NCBI GenBank assembly: GCA_934277985.1 | Contig: CAKQWF010000005.1 | Coordinates: forward strand, 124,001 to 188,000 | Source: an uncultured Oxalobacter sp. | Lineage (GTDB): Bacteria; Pseudomonadota; Gammaproteobacteria; Burkholderiales; Burkholderiaceae_D | Reading direction: 5' to 3' | Length of the DNA: 64,000 nt | In this document: positions 1 to 9,197 of the stretch, piece by piece | Layout: each line of letters starts with the position of its first letter | Position numbering within the stretch: the stretch's first letter is position 1 | The notes under the pieces: generated by a model | What the model was told of the DNA's origin: nothing | Databases searched by the model: none | What the model saw: the letters and a program-made list of their open reading frames with translations, nothing else | Position numbers and translations under genes: made by a program

Positions 1-611
1 ATGGTGCCTTCTTTCAGGGTTTCCATCAGTTTCTGGCGTTCTTCGCCCATGGAGGCTTCGACGACGGCACGGCGGGACAGAACGACATTGTTGCGCTTGC
101 GATCAAGCTTGATGACCTTGAATTCCAGGGTCTTGCCTTCATAAGGCGTGGTGTCCTTGACAGGACGGGTATCCACCAGGGAACCCGGCAGGAAAGCGCG
201 GATACCGTTGGTCAGTACGGTCAGACCGCCCTTGACCTTGCCGTTGACGGTACCGGTGACGATTTCGCCCGATTCCATGGCTTTTTCCAGTGCCAGCCAG
301 GAGGCGAGGCGTTTGGCCTTGTCACGGGACAGGATGGTGTCGCCATAACCGTTTTCAAGCGATTCGATGGCAACGGAGACATAGTCACCGACCTTGACTT
401 CCAGTTCGCCGACGTCGTTTTTGAATTCGTCGATAGGAATAAAGGATTCGGATTTCAGTCCGGCATTGACGACGACGAAATTGTGGTCGATGCGGACGAC
501 TTCGGCCGAGATGACTTCGCCGGAGCGCATGTCATGACGGGCAAGAGATTCTTCAAATAAAGCGGCAAAACTTTCCATTCCGGAATCCTGGGTAGATGCA
601 GCAGTAGGCAT
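1..611 (-). CDS. rpsA: 30S ribosomal protein S1 (5' part only)
   Basis: The N-terminal 203 residues of ribosomal protein S1 are present; the rest runs off the left edge. The protein starts [21 protein letters not shown], which matches the betaproteobacterial S1 N-terminus, and continues into the first S1 (OB-fold) RNA-binding repeats. S1 binds mRNA upstream of the start codon and helps load it on the 30S subunit. The start at 611 follows cmk, which is read in the same direction and ends 105 bases upstream; cmk-rpsA is a widely conserved pair, so co-transcription is likely. Identification is firm; only truncation by the window limits it. Confidence 0.93.
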   Translation of the reverse strand, partial: MPTAASTQDSGMESFAALFEESLARHDMRSGEVISAEVVRIDHNFVVVNAGLKSESFIPIDEFKNDVGELEVKVGDYVSVAIESLENGYGDTILSRDKAKRLASWLALEKAMESGEIVTGTVNGKVKGGLTVLTNGIRAFLPGSLVDTRPVKDTTPYEGKTLEFKVIKLDRKRNNVVLSRRAVVEASMGEERQKLMETLKEGT

Positions 612-716
612 ATATAAGTTGTGAAAAGCCGGTCATTCCCTGTGGAACGAACCGGGTCAGGTTGTCAAATACCCGCAAAGGCCTTGCACCTTGACGGGGC
701 CAAAGAGGTGGGAACC

Positions 717-1385
717 TCAACTGCGCGATCGGATGGTACGGGCAAACAGATCCAGTACACGTTCGACCGTTTCCTGGATATTCAGGGTCGATGTATCGAG
801 CGTGATGGCGTCAGGTGCAGCGACAAGCGGTGCAGTCTGACGTTGGGTGTCGCGTTTGTCCCGTTCGATCAAATCATTGCGCAGATTGTCAATGTTAGCA
901 GGAATTCCTTTTTCCAACAACTGCTTATATCGTCTTTCCGCACGGATATCGACACTGGCGGTCAGAAATATCTTGAGATCGGCTTCAGGGAAAATGACAG
1001 TTCCCATGTCCCGTCCGTCCGCCACCAGACCAGGCGCTTTTCTAAAGCCGGTTTGCAAATCGGTCAGTGCTTGTCTTACCGCAGGAATGGCGGCGATTTT
1101 CGAAGCCATATTGCCGATGGTTTCCGAGCGGATGGCATCGGTGACATCTTCATCGCCGAGAAAAATGTGTTCTTTTTCGAAACGGCAGGGCAGGTTGCGG
1201 GCCATTTCGGCGATTTGACCTGTATCATCCGGATTGATGCCGGAACGTATGACGGATAAGGCGGTCAGACGATACAATGCTCCGGAATCGAGGTAATGAA
1301 AGTGGAGTTTTTCGGCGACGATTCGTGCAACGGTTCCTTTTCCGGATGCGGTCGGGCCGTCGATGGTGATGATGGAAATGTTCAT
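717..1385 (-). CDS. cmk: cytidylate kinase
   Basis: A 222-residue (d)CMP kinase, which phosphorylates CMP/dCMP to the diphosphate with ATP in the cytosol. The P-loop GPTASGKG is at residues 10-17, and the nucleotide-binding segment DGRDMGTVIFPEA with the following helical part is typical of bacterial Cmk. The reading frame is open further upstream to 1574, but the start MNISIITIDGP at 1385 places the P-loop where the family has it, so it is preferred. The gene lies directly upstream of rpsA, the usual arrangement. Length is normal. Confidence 0.93.
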   Translation of the reverse strand: MNISIITIDGPTASGKGTVARIVAEKLHFHYLDSGALYRLTALSVIRSGINPDDTGQIAEMARNLPCRFEKEHIFLGDEDVTDAIRSETIGNMASKIAAIPAVRQALTDLQTGFRKAPGLVADGRDMGTVIFPEADLKIFLTASVDIRAERRYKQLLEKGIPANIDNLRNDLIERDKRDTQRQTAPLVAAPDAITLDTSTLNIQETVERVLDLFARTIRSRS

Positions 1386-1601
1386 GGATGGGTTTGACAC
1401 GGCGTGATGTACCAGATGAAATGGAAAACTCGTCTTTCGGCGCCAGCGATAGCGATATGTTATCCGGATTGAACAAAATATTCCGGATAATATCCGGACG
1501 GCGTTAGAATTTGGGGTAAAAATGCTACACAAGAGCGTGCCAGCGCGCAACCAGCCGTTTTTGCCGGGTGTCAATGTTTATTCTATTGGTGACCTTTGAA
1601 T

Positions 1602-1829
1602 ATGATTTCAGAATTTGATGTATTGTCGGAAAAAATCAGTCAGCTGGCCAGTCTGACTCAGGCCTTGAGACGTGAGAATGCCGATCTGCGTTTGAAGAAT
1701 GCGGAATTGACGATGGAAAACCAGCAGCTTTCGGAACGGATGGAGGGGGCGCGGCAGCGTGTGTCTTCGCTGATCCAAACCTTGCCGGCCGTAGAAAATG
1801 CAGAAGGAGTGTCCAATGATACAAATTGA
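1602..1829 (+). CDS. ZapB-like coiled-coil cell division protein
   Basis: A 75-residue, almost entirely helical protein with heptad-like leucines (LSEKISQLASLTQALRREN, then ELTMENQQLSERM), consistent with one long coiled coil. Its position directly before zapA is what betaproteobacteria show for the small ZapB-like / TIGR02449 proteins thought to act with ZapA at the Z-ring. A TTG codon two codons upstream (1596) is in frame, but the ATG at 1602 is the better start. The stop overlaps the zapA start by 14 bases, suggesting coupled translation. The name rests on position and coiled-coil character; no catalytic motif exists to check. Confidence 0.72.
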   Translation: MISEFDVLSEKISQLASLTQALRRENADLRLKNAELTMENQQLSERMEGARQRVSSLIQTLPAVENAEGVSNDTN

Positions 1830-2127
1830 TGTGACCATTATGGGGCAGTCCTATCGTCTGGCATGCCATGATGACGAAAAGGACAAGTTGAAAGAAGCTG
1901 TGGCGTATCTTGACAAGAAAATGTGCGCGATTCGCGATACCGGAAAGATCAAGGGTAACGACAGGATCGCGATCATGGCGTCGCTGTCTATCGCGGCGGA
2001 ACTGTTGGCGATCAAGTCGCCGAGCGGTCCGCTATCCGGGATGTCCATGGCGGAAATCAAGCAGAAGATAGATGCCATGAACAGTGTGCTGGATCAGGCG
2101 CTGGTCCCGCAGGACGATCTTTTCTGA
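1816..2127 (+). CDS. zapA: cell division protein ZapA
   Basis: A 103-residue ZapA. Family features are the N-terminal beta-rich part MIQIDVTIMGQSYRLACHDD followed by a long helix for dimerisation. ZapA bundles FtsZ filaments and stabilises the Z-ring. The frame is open from 1798, but the ATG at 1816 follows AAGGAG (1804-1809) at a proper distance and gives the family-typical N-terminus, so it is chosen. It overlaps the upstream ZapB-like gene and is followed by 6S RNA, the classical zapA-ssrS arrangement of proteobacteria. Confidence 0.9.
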   Translation: MIQIDVTIMGQSYRLACHDDEKDKLKEAVAYLDKKMCAIRDTGKIKGNDRIAIMASLSIAAELLAIKSPSGPLSGMSMAEIKQKIDAMNSVLDQALVPQDDLF

Positions 2128-2154
2128 AGGGCGCGATTTTTCGAAAATCGGCGG

Positions 2155-2182
2155 TTGACAGATACTCTTATTCAGGTAGACT
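2155..2182 (+). promoter_or_regulatory. sigma70-type promoter of 6S RNA
   Basis: A perfect -35 hexamer TTGACA (2155-2160) is followed 16 bases later by TAGACT (2177-2182), a weaker -10 match. Transcription would start near 2189-2190, exactly where the closing stem of the 6S RNA begins. Confidence 0.65.
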
Positions 2183-2188
2183 AAAACT

Positions 2189-2360
2189 ACCCTGCGGTGT
2201 TCGTGATTGTCATATATTCTTTGAACCATTTCTGAGCACAGGTTGCGGAATCTTGACGGATGGGCGTGATCATCGCTCGTTCGATGAACCCGAAATCCGA
2301 CTTACCGTGACCACCTTGAACCTTCGGTTCAAGATGCCGACATAGCGGCACAGGCGGGGT
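2189..2360 (+). ncRNA. ssrS: 6S RNA
   Basis: About 172 nt directly downstream of zapA, the conserved place for 6S RNA. The ends pair: ACCCTGC at 2189-2195 with GCGGGGT at 2354-2360 (one G-U pair). The segment GGTGTTCGTGA close to the 5' end and the TTGAACC/GGTTC elements inside resemble betaproteobacterial 6S RNAs. 6S RNA mimics an open promoter, binds sigma70-RNA polymerase and lowers transcription in stationary phase. Ends are approximate because processing cannot be read from sequence. Confidence 0.85.
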
Positions 2361-2373
2361 TCCCTTTCTGACG

Positions 2374-2405
2374 GGCTGCATGTCGTTGCATGCAGCCTTT
2401 TCGTT
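2374..2405 (+). terminator. Rho-independent terminator after 6S RNA
   Basis: A 9-bp perfect stem (GGCTGCATG 2374-2382, CATGCAGCC 2389-2397) with a 6-nt loop is followed by TTTTCGTTTTT. It ends plus-strand transcription just before the convergent ghrA stop codon. Confidence 0.85.
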
Positions 2406-2407
2406 TT

Positions 2408-3343
2408 TCAGTAGCCGGCGATGCGATCGACACATGCGGTCAGTTTTTCGCCTCGTTCGAAGGCGGCGATCATCTGTGCGATTTGCATGACTGTTTCCTG
2501 GCAAAAGGTCAGTCCGGCGATGTGGGGTGTGATGGTGATGTCGTCGTGATTCCAGAACGGATGTTCCGGAGGAAGCGGTTCACTGGAGGTGACATCCAGC
2601 GTGGCGGCACGTATCCGGCCTTCTGCCATGGCGCAAAGCAGGTCATCATCGACGAGATGTTCGCCACGCCCCAGATTGATGAGGCATGCGCCATGTCCGA
2701 GATGGCGGAAATTTGCCAGATTGAGGATGCCGGCCGTTTCAGGTGTCAGTGGCAATACGCAGATGAGCAGGTGCAGGCCATCCAGAAATCCGGCGAGCTG
2801 ATCGTTGCCGTAATAGCCGGTGACGCCATCGATTTCTTTTCTGGTGCGGCTCCAGCCGCGAAGCGGAAAGCGAAACGGCATGAGCGATCGTGCAATGGCT
2901 GTTCCCATGACGCCCATTCCCATGATGCCGACGGTGAAACGCTCACGCACGTGGGGTGTCAGCATGTCCCAGACTTTCATGCGTGCCTGTCGTTCATATT
3001 CGTCGAATCGGCGGAAATAACGCAGCGTGGCATACGTGGCATATTCCGCCATCTGGATGGCCATACCGGCGTCTTCCAGTCTGAAAACCGGTACGTTTTC
3101 CGGAATGAGATGACTTTGCGACAGGAGCGCATCGACGCCGGCCGCCAGATTGAAGACGGCCTTGAGACCACGCCGGTTACGCAACAGCTCATCGGGCGGG
3201 TGCCAGACGAGTGCATAGTCAGCCGGTGCGTCATCGCCTTTATGCCACAGACGAATATCGGCATGTGGCATTGCGGCCGCCAGGGCAGGCAGCCATTCAT
3301 CCGGATTTTCGCCTTCGTTATAGTACAGAATGCGTATGGTCAT
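2408..3343 (-). CDS. ghrA: glyoxylate/hydroxypyruvate reductase A
   Basis: A 311-residue D-2-hydroxyacid dehydrogenase of the GhrA type, which reduces glyoxylate to glycolate and hydroxypyruvate to glycerate with NAD(P)H. Visible are the Rossmann motif [13 protein letters not shown], the catalytic-domain segment [15 protein letters not shown] and a C-terminal HPFW/TPHIAG block carrying the histidine. The start at 3343 ([17 protein letters not shown]) is family-like. The frame is open to 3388, but that would lengthen the overlap with bioB. As chosen it overlaps the bioB 3' end by 26 bases, so it is probably translated from the biotin-operon mRNA. In an oxalate-using lineage glyoxylate handling would be relevant, but that is inference. 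Confidence 0.86.
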   Translation of the reverse strand: MTIRILYYNEGENPDEWLPALAAAMPHADIRLWHKGDDAPADYALVWHPPDELLRNRRGLKAVFNLAAGVDALLSQSHLIPENVPVFRLEDAGMAIQMAEYATYATLRYFRRFDEYERQARMKVWDMLTPHVRERFTVGIMGMGVMGTAIARSLMPFRFPLRGWSRTRKEIDGVTGYYGNDQLAGFLDGLHLLICVLPLTPETAGILNLANFRHLGHGACLINLGRGEHLVDDDLLCAMAEGRIRAATLDVTSSEPLPPEHPFWNHDDITITPHIAGLTFCQETVMQIAQMIAAFERGEKLTACVDRIAGY

Positions 3344-4370
3344 GTTTTTCGGTTCCGGGCATTCTTGCCTTGATCTCGGTGGACTCATGGGTTTTCAGCC
3401 CCAGACGTGCCAGAAGGGCACGGTCTTCGTTGGCTTCGGAATTGTCGGTCGTCAGCAGTTTTTCGCCGTAGAAGATGGAGTTTGCGCCAGCCAGGAAGCA
3501 AAGTGTCTGGATGGCTTCGCCCAGTTCGTGCCGGCCTGCCGACATTCGTACGCGCGCTTGTGGCATGACGATACGGGTGACGGCGATTGTCCGGACGAAT
3601 TCCAGCGGATCGAGCGGTTCGACGTTGAATAACGGTGTACCCTTGATCGGAACCAGATGATTGATCGGTACGGCTTCCGGGTACGGATTCAGGTTGGCCA
3701 GCTGCGAAATCAGTTCGGCGCGCTGTTGTCGGGATTCACCCATCCCGATGATCCCTCCGCAACAGACCTTGATGCCTGCCTTGCGGACGCGGCCAAGTGT
3801 GTCCAGACGGTCCTGATAAGTGCGGGTGGATATGATGTTGGCATAATGGCTGGGTGCGGTATCCAGATTATGGTTGTAATAGTCCAGTCCCGCTTCCTTG
3901 AGTTTTTGGGCCTGTTCTTCCTTGAGCATGCCAAGCGTCATGCAGGTTTCCAGTCCGAGCGCCTTGACGGCACGGACGATTTCCAGATATTTGTCGAAAT
4001 CGCGGTCGTTGGGAGAACGTCCGGATGCTCCCATGCAAAACCGTGTCGCACCGTTTTCCTTGGCTTTACGTGCCGCGGCCAGTACGGTATCCAGACTGAG
4101 CATCTTGCTTGGGGTTACTTCTGTTTTGTGATGGATGGATTGCGAGCAGTAACCGCAGTCTTCGGTACAAGCGCCGGTTTTCAGTGAAATCAGTGTCGCC
4201 AGTTCGATGTCTCCGTCGGGAAAGTTGGCACGATGGACTTCTTGCGCACGGAACATCAGCTCGTGAAACGGGAGTTCATACAGTTCCAGAATGTCTTTTA
4301 CTGGCCATGTTTCCGGTTCGGAAGCGGGAGATGCGGGGGTGCGTGGATAAAACGTAATCGGTTGTGACAT
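3318..4370 (-). CDS. bioB: biotin synthase
   Basis: A 350-residue radical-SAM enzyme that inserts sulfur into dethiobiotin. The [4Fe-4S] motif is [10 protein letters not shown], with cysteines at residues 68, 72 and 75. Further conserved cysteines sit in [17 protein letters not shown] and [12 protein letters not shown], and an arginine in ARVRMSAGR is expected to hold the [2Fe-2S] cluster. The frame is open to 5018, but the start [10 protein letters not shown] at 4370 lies 23 bases after bioD and gives the family length. It is third in the bioA-bioD-bioB run and overlaps ghrA downstream. Confidence 0.95.
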   Translation of the reverse strand: MSQPITFYPRTPASPASEPETWPVKDILELYELPFHELMFRAQEVHRANFPDGDIELATLISLKTGACTEDCGYCSQSIHHKTEVTPSKMLSLDTVLAAARKAKENGATRFCMGASGRSPNDRDFDKYLEIVRAVKALGLETCMTLGMLKEEQAQKLKEAGLDYYNHNLDTAPSHYANIISTRTYQDRLDTLGRVRKAGIKVCCGGIIGMGESRQQRAELISQLANLNPYPEAVPINHLVPIKGTPLFNVEPLDPLEFVRTIAVTRIVMPQARVRMSAGRHELGEAIQTLCFLAGANSIFYGEKLLTTDNSEANEDRALLARLGLKTHESTEIKARMPGTEKHDHTHSVL

Positions 4371-4393
4371 AACACTCTTTCTTTGTATCGGTT

Positions 4394-5080
4394 TTACAAG
4401 GGCCAGTCTGGCAGGTGATGAAAGTCCAGATAGCTGTCTGCCTGCGCGAATGACTCGAGATAAGGCATTGTTCCCAGTCTCGGTGCACCAATAAGCGCTT
4501 CGAGTGTCTGGATGTTTTCGTCGCCGTAAGGCATGAAAGGTTCTATCCGGTTGGCGATCCATCCTGCCAGTTTCAGGCCGCGAGCACGGATCGCTTCGGC
4601 CGTGAGCATGGCATGGTTGATGCAGCCGAGTTTCAGGCCGACGATCAGAATGACAGGAAGGTTCAATTGTACCGCGAGATCGGCGCTTGACGTGTCTTGT
4701 GTGAATGGTACACAAAATCCTCCGACACCTTCGACGATGACGGCATCTGCCTGTTCGCACAGTGTACGGTAGCAGGAGAGGATGTGCTGCAAGTCGATGA
4801 CTTGTCCATCCAGTTTGGCCGACAGGTGTGGTGCGATCGGCGTTTTCAGCAGAAAAGGCGAGACCAGTGAGACAGGCAGGGTCATGTTGGATGCCGACAT
4901 GAGCGCATCCACATCTTCGTTGTGCCAGACACCATCGACTTGCGAGGCGCCTGCGGCGACCGGTTTCATCGGCGCGACACGCAATCCTTTTCCGGCAAGA
5001 GCGCGGATCAGGGTGCAAGACAGGGTGGTTTTTCCGATTTCCGTATCTGTTCCGGTAATGAAATACGATAGCGGGTTCAT
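4394..5080 (-). CDS. bioD: dethiobiotin synthetase
   Basis: A 228-residue ATP-dependent ligase that closes the ureido ring from 7,8-diaminopelargonic acid and CO2. The P-loop [10 protein letters not shown] is at residues 10-19, followed by the APMKPVAAG substrate segment and the VEGVGGF motif. The start codon overlaps the stop of bioA (ATGA), so the two are translationally coupled. BioF, often found between bioA and bioD in relatives, is not in this operon. Confidence 0.94.
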   Translation of the reverse strand: MNPLSYFITGTDTEIGKTTLSCTLIRALAGKGLRVAPMKPVAAGASQVDGVWHNEDVDALMSASNMTLPVSLVSPFLLKTPIAPHLSAKLDGQVIDLQHILSCYRTLCEQADAVIVEGVGGFCVPFTQDTSSADLAVQLNLPVILIVGLKLGCINHAMLTAEAIRARGLKLAGWIANRIEPFMPYGDENIQTLEALIGAPRLGTMPYLESFAQADSYLDFHHLPDWPL

Positions 5081-6420
5081 GATGGTATAACCTCTTTCAG
5101 TACGGCAGTCACCCCGGCGGCCAGCAGTTCGATATCGCTGTCGCCGATGATATAGGGCGGCATCAGGTAAACGGTGTTGCCGATCGGGCGTATCAACAGT
5201 TCATGTTTGAGCGCGGTTTCGAAAAAACGTCCCGCAAAGGTCGTTTGTTCTTCTGGCGTCATCGTGACATCAAATGCCCAGATCATGCCAAGGTGGCGGA
5301 AATGCCGGATGGCCGGATGGCTTTTCAGGGGAGTGAGTGCCTGGTCGAGTTTGCCAGCGATGATCCGGTTATGGTTGATGACATCGTTGTGCCTGAAAAG
5401 TTCAAGGACTGCCAGTGCGGCGCGGCATGCCAGCGGATTACCCGTATAGGAATGGGAGTGCAAAAATCCGCGCGTGATGTCGCTGTCGTAAAAAGCGCGG
5501 AATACGGTGTCGGTCGTCATGACAAGAGAAAGCGGCAGATAACCGCCGGTAATGCCTTTGGACAGACAGAGCATATCCGGCCAGATGCCTCCCTGTTCGC
5601 AGGCAAAGAAACTGCCGGTCCGGCCGAAACCGACAGCGATTTCGTCCGCGATCAGATGGACATGATAACGGTTGCACAAGGCACGGACGCGCCTCAGGTA
5701 TTCCGGGGAATACATGACGAATCCGGCTGCGCACTGGATGAGCGGTTCGACGATGACGGCGGCGATCCGGTCGGCGTTTTGCTGCAAAAGCATTTCCAGT
5801 CTGGCTGCTGCCGCAATCGCGACATCTTCCGCCGTTTGTCCCGTGGCTGCCTTGCGATTGTCAGGCGACGCGATGATATGGGCGTTTCTGATCAGTGGGG
5901 CATAAGCGTCCCTGAACAGGGTGACATCCGTGACGGACAAGGCACCGATGGTTTCACCGTGATAGCTGTTTTCCAGACAGACGAATTCCTGTTTCTGTGG
6001 CTTTCCCGCGTTTTTCCAGTAATGGAAACTCATCTTGAGTGCGATTTCGACAGCCGATGCGCCATCGGAACCATAAAAACAGTGTCCCAGTGTATGGGAT
6101 GTCAGGGCCGAGAGTTTTTCCGACAGTTCGATGACCGGTTCATGGGTACAACCGGCCAGCATGGCATGTTCCAGCGTGTCGAGCTGTTTTTTGAGTGCCT
6201 GGTTGATGAAGGGATTGCTGTGCCCGAACAGGTTTGTCCACCACGAACTGATGGCATCGAAATAGCGGTTGCCGTCCTGATCGTACAACCAGACGCCCTT
6301 GCCGCTTTTCAGTGCCACGAGCGGGCGGGTTTCATGATGCTGCATCTGGGTGCAGGGATGCCAGACACTTGCCAGACTGCGTTTGATCCAGTCTGATGAA
6401 CGGGAATGCGTAGAGTTCAC
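5077..6420 (-). CDS. bioA: adenosylmethionine-8-amino-7-oxononanoate aminotransferase
   Basis: A 447-residue class-III PLP aminotransferase that makes 7,8-diaminopelargonic acid using SAM as amino donor. The PLP lysine is K288 in [13 protein letters not shown], with the cofactor aspartate D259 in [12 protein letters not shown]. The N-terminal HPCTQMQ and [15 protein letters not shown] blocks are BioA signatures, the latter including the double Trp. It overlaps bioD by four bases and lies 22 bases after ychJ in the same direction, so it could share a longer transcript with dadA-ychJ. Confidence 0.95.
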   Translation of the reverse strand: MNSTHSRSSDWIKRSLASVWHPCTQMQHHETRPLVALKSGKGVWLYDQDGNRYFDAISSWWTNLFGHSNPFINQALKKQLDTLEHAMLAGCTHEPVIELSEKLSALTSHTLGHCFYGSDGASAVEIALKMSFHYWKNAGKPQKQEFVCLENSYHGETIGALSVTDVTLFRDAYAPLIRNAHIIASPDNRKAATGQTAEDVAIAAAARLEMLLQQNADRIAAVIVEPLIQCAAGFVMYSPEYLRRVRALCNRYHVHLIADEIAVGFGRTGSFFACEQGGIWPDMLCLSKGITGGYLPLSLVMTTDTVFRAFYDSDITRGFLHSHSYTGNPLACRAALAVLELFRHNDVINHNRIIAGKLDQALTPLKSHPAIRHFRHLGMIWAFDVTMTPEEQTTFAGRFFETALKHELLIRPIGNTVYLMPPYIIGDSDIELLAAGVTAVLKEVIPS

Positions 6421-6442
6421 TTGAACGGATGGAATCTAAAGG

Positions 6443-6838
6443 TTAAAAATAGGTGCCGTCGAAATAGTACCATTGCGCATCCTTGCGGATGAAGCGGCTG
6501 ATTTCATGCAGTTTTTGCATGCGTCCGTTTTGCTTGTATTGCGCAATGAATTCCACGGTCGCACGGTCTTCGTGTTCCTGATGACCGATGATTTTCAGAC
6601 CGACCCATTTGAGGTGCGAATTTTTTTCGATGATGGTTCCTGACGGGCGGTTTTCCTCGGCCCAGGTCTCACGAAGATAGTCTTCGTTTTCCGTTACATA
6701 GGCACTGTACCGGGAACGCATGAGTGACAATGCATCTCCTGCGGTCGCTTCTCCCGTCAGATAAGGTTTGCAGCATGTCTCGAATGACGGATTACCGCAT
6801 GGGCACGGTTGTGGTGCGGACGTTTTCTTTTTCGACAT
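6443..6838 (-). CDS. ychJ: YchJ/UPF0225 family protein with SEC-C motif
   Basis: A 131-residue protein with an N-terminal SEC-C metal-binding motif (cysteines at residues 12, 14, 22 and 23 in PCPCGNPSFETCCKPYL) and an NTF2-like remainder ending QWYYFDGTYF. This is the YchJ family, whose function is not established. It sits 6 bases downstream of dadA and 22 bases upstream of bioA on the same strand. The second SEC-C copy seen at the C-terminus of some homologues is absent. Confidence 0.82.
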   Translation of the reverse strand: MSKKKTSAPQPCPCGNPSFETCCKPYLTGEATAGDALSLMRSRYSAYVTENEDYLRETWAEENRPSGTIIEKNSHLKWVGLKIIGHQEHEDRATVEFIAQYKQNGRMQKLHEISRFIRKDAQWYYFDGTYF

Positions 6839-6844
6839 GTCGTT

Positions 6845-8116
6845 TTATTTCATTCCGCAGAACTCGAAATCGACTTCCGGTTTTTTGCCGGAGACGATGT
6901 CGGCGATGGCACGTCCGGAACCGCAACCCATCGTCCAGCCCAGTGTGCCGTGCCCCGTATTCAGAAAGAGGTTGCCGTACGGTGTCTTGCCGATATAAGG
7001 AATGTTGGAAGGTGTCATCGGACGCAGCCCGGTCCAGAAATGCGGCTGGCTGAAGTCGCATGCTTCCGGGAAAAGTTCCGATGTACGCCGTACCAGTGCC
7101 TGACAGCGTGCTTCGTTGAGTTGGCGGCCATAACTGTTCATTTCGGCTGTCCCCCCCACACGAAGCCGGTTGCCCAGCCGGGAGAATACGAGTTTGTGTC
7201 CGGCATCGATCAGCGATATGTAAGGTGCCTTGTCGGGATCGATGACAGGGAATGTCGCAGAGTACCCCTTGGCGGGATAGATCATCAGATGGATGTCGAG
7301 CGGTTTGAGGAATGGTGCCGAAAAACTGCCCAGTGAGATGACGAAAGCATCGGCATGGAATACCTCGAATTCGCCGGTCGGTGAAATCGTTTCCACCGCG
7401 ACGATACGTGCGGCTGCGCCGGTACCGGCAGTCAGAAGCCGTGTAGCTGTCGTATTGAAGCGGAAATCGACGCCTTTTTCGGCAGCTTTTTGCGAAAGCG
7501 CGACAGTGAATTCGCGCGAGTCACCGTGTTCATCGTCAGGCGTGAAATCACCACCGACCAGTTTGTCCCTGACCGGTGAAAGTGCCGGTTCGAGCTGTAT
7601 CACTTCGTCAGGTGTGATCGTATTGCGTGGGCATCCGAGCGAGGTCATCAGTTTCGCGCCGGCTTTCGAGGCTTCGTAGTCAGCCTTGTCGGTGTAAAAG
7701 TGCATGATGCCGCGGCACAGGTGAGTATATTCGATACCGGCTTCTTCACGGAGTGCACGCAAGGTGCGTTTGCTGAAATCGGCCATGGCAACGCACTGGC
7801 GTGTATTGTGTGCCGTCCGTTTCGGGGTACATTCCAGCAGGAAACGTGCGCCCCATTCCCACTGAAGCTGTTCGGCGCGGAAACGGTAGAGAAGCGGTGC
7901 ATCGTCCTTGCCCAGCCATTTCAGGATTTTCGAGGGGGCGGAAGGATTGGCCCAGGGTTCCGAATGGGAAACAGAAATTTGCGAGCCGTTGCCGAAAGTG
8001 GTTTCCTGTGCAGCTCCCGGACGGCGTTCGATGACAGTGACTTCGTGTCCGGCCTGGCGCAAAAACCAGGCGGCGGCCGTTCCCGTTATACCCGATCCTA
8101 ATACGATGACTTTCAC
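6845..8116 (-). CDS. dadA: D-amino acid dehydrogenase small subunit
   Basis: A 423-residue FAD-dependent dehydrogenase that oxidatively deaminates D-amino acids (D-alanine in the well-studied enzymes) and passes electrons to the respiratory chain. The N-terminal dinucleotide-binding motif is VLGSGITGTAAAWFL. The C-terminal block TGHGTLGWTMGCGSGRAIADI and the GLRPMTPSNIPYIG segment are characteristic of DadA. Length agrees with the family (about 430). No alanine racemase gene accompanies it here. Confidence 0.88.
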   Translation of the reverse strand: MKVIVLGSGITGTAAAWFLRQAGHEVTVIERRPGAAQETTFGNGSQISVSHSEPWANPSAPSKILKWLGKDDAPLLYRFRAEQLQWEWGARFLLECTPKRTAHNTRQCVAMADFSKRTLRALREEAGIEYTHLCRGIMHFYTDKADYEASKAGAKLMTSLGCPRNTITPDEVIQLEPALSPVRDKLVGGDFTPDDEHGDSREFTVALSQKAAEKGVDFRFNTTATRLLTAGTGAAARIVAVETISPTGEFEVFHADAFVISLGSFSAPFLKPLDIHLMIYPAKGYSATFPVIDPDKAPYISLIDAGHKLVFSRLGNRLRVGGTAEMNSYGRQLNEARCQALVRRTSELFPEACDFSQPHFWTGLRPMTPSNIPYIGKTPYGNLFLNTGHGTLGWTMGCGSGRAIADIVSGKKPEVDFEFCGMK

Positions 8117-8149
8117 AATTTGCCTCTTTGTCGATCTGTTTGGGTTCCG

Positions 8150-8593
8150 TCAGTTTGTGGAACCGTTTTTTCCCGTTATTTTAAGATGATTGCTTTCGGA
8201 AAAAAATTCTTTTTGCCTCAACCGGTGCAGCTCATCGGTCACGGCATGGGTGACGACGACATCCAGGGTGCTTTGCAGGTCGTTCTTGATTTCGGAAACC
8301 AGCGTGCCGGTCATTTTGCCGATACTGTCGGTCAGGTTTTGCCGGATGGTTTCTTCAAGAATGAACTGGATGCGGTCTTCGATCCGTTGCAGGATGCGAT
8401 CCGACAGGCGTTGTTCCAGTTCGTTCCATGCCGTTTCGTTTTGCAGGGCGTCGGCCAGATCGGGCAGATCGGAAAGAATATCGGTCAGTACCGGATAGTC
8501 GTCGGCGACGAATGATGCATTGCCGGTATCACGGTTTTCCTGAACCGGGTGCGGCAGACGGCCGGCAGATGGGGAGTCGTTCTGATTATTCAT
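8150..8593 (-). CDS. hypothetical protein, HolC-linked
   Basis: A 147-residue acidic protein without a signal peptide, membrane segment or motif I recognise. The middle (EDRIQFILEETIRQNLTDSI through LVSEIKNDLQSTLDVVVTHA) looks amphipathic and helical, perhaps a coiled coil. Its start overlaps the holC stop by one base (TAATG), so it is almost certainly translated with HolC. The position suggests a small conserved partner gene of holC, but no function can be given. Confidence 0.6.
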   Translation of the reverse strand: MNNQNDSPSAGRLPHPVQENRDTGNASFVADDYPVLTDILSDLPDLADALQNETAWNELEQRLSDRILQRIEDRIQFILEETIRQNLTDSIGKMTGTLVSEIKNDLQSTLDVVVTHAVTDELHRLRQKEFFSESNHLKITGKNGSTN

Positions 8594-9018
8594 TATTGTG
8601 CTGTTTCATGATGCAGGGTATATCCCTGTTCTCGGTAATGGATATATCGTTGCCGTCCGGCCTGTGTGTCGTCAGGATCTGACGATACCAGTTCGATGAT
8701 ACGGTCAAACCGTGCGAAGCAGGCAGGAACGACAGGGGACAGGTTGACCAGAATATCGTAATGCGGCATATCGGCGTGATCGTCTGATGCCAGAATGACG
8801 GGGGAATACGGTGACTGGCGGTCGCCGATCATGGCATGCGGCAGAAAATCGGATTCGGAAAATGTCCAGAGCGCATCGTCCAGTCGGTTCAACAGGACTC
8901 TGTCCGTTGAAAACAGGATGATTCTGCTACCGGGTGCGCTGGACAACGCCTTGCGCACCAGACGGCAGGTATAACCGATCTTGTCGGCGATGTGTGTACG
9001 AAATTCGATTCTGGTCAT
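8593..9018 (-). CDS. holC: DNA polymerase III chi subunit
   Basis: A 141-residue HolC. The N-terminal part MTRIEFRTHIADKIGYTCRLVRKA and the LVNLSPVVPACFARFDRIIELV block are typical of chi, which links the clamp loader (via psi) to SSB. Relatives usually have pepA upstream; here the upstream gene is oligopeptidase A. The stop overlaps the next small gene by one base. Confidence 0.85.
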   Translation of the reverse strand: MTRIEFRTHIADKIGYTCRLVRKALSSAPGSRIILFSTDRVLLNRLDDALWTFSESDFLPHAMIGDRQSPYSPVILASDDHADMPHYDILVNLSPVVPACFARFDRIIELVSSDPDDTQAGRQRYIHYREQGYTLHHETAQ

Positions 9019-9163
9019 GTCACATGCAGTCTGTGCAATGGCTCGAAATGGATCCGGAAAGCGGGCTTCATTATGAAACGATTTCTGGCGCTTAGCAAAG
9101 ATTTTGACAGCCTGCTTTTCAGGGAAATGTACGGGTCAGAGATATTTTCTTTTGACGGGACAT

Positions 9164-9192
9164 GCAGGGACGGCAGGTTGTGCCGTCCCTGC
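9164..9192 (-). terminator. stem-loop downstream of prlC
   Basis: A perfect 12-bp inverted repeat (GCAGGGACGGCA and its complement) with a 5-nt loop lies 5 bases past the prlC stop. No T-run follows on the minus strand, so it may act as an mRNA 3' stabiliser or a Rho-assisted terminator rather than a canonical intrinsic terminator. Confidence 0.55.
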
Positions 9193-9197
9193 CATGG

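Noticed and set aside
2390..3373. Long plus-strand ORF (327 codons) opposite ghrA
   Set aside because: Antisense shadow of a clear GhrA gene; it has no recognisable domain.
5203..6396. Long plus-strand ORF (397 codons) opposite bioA
   Set aside because: Shadow of bioA, caused by low stop-codon frequency in this antisense frame.
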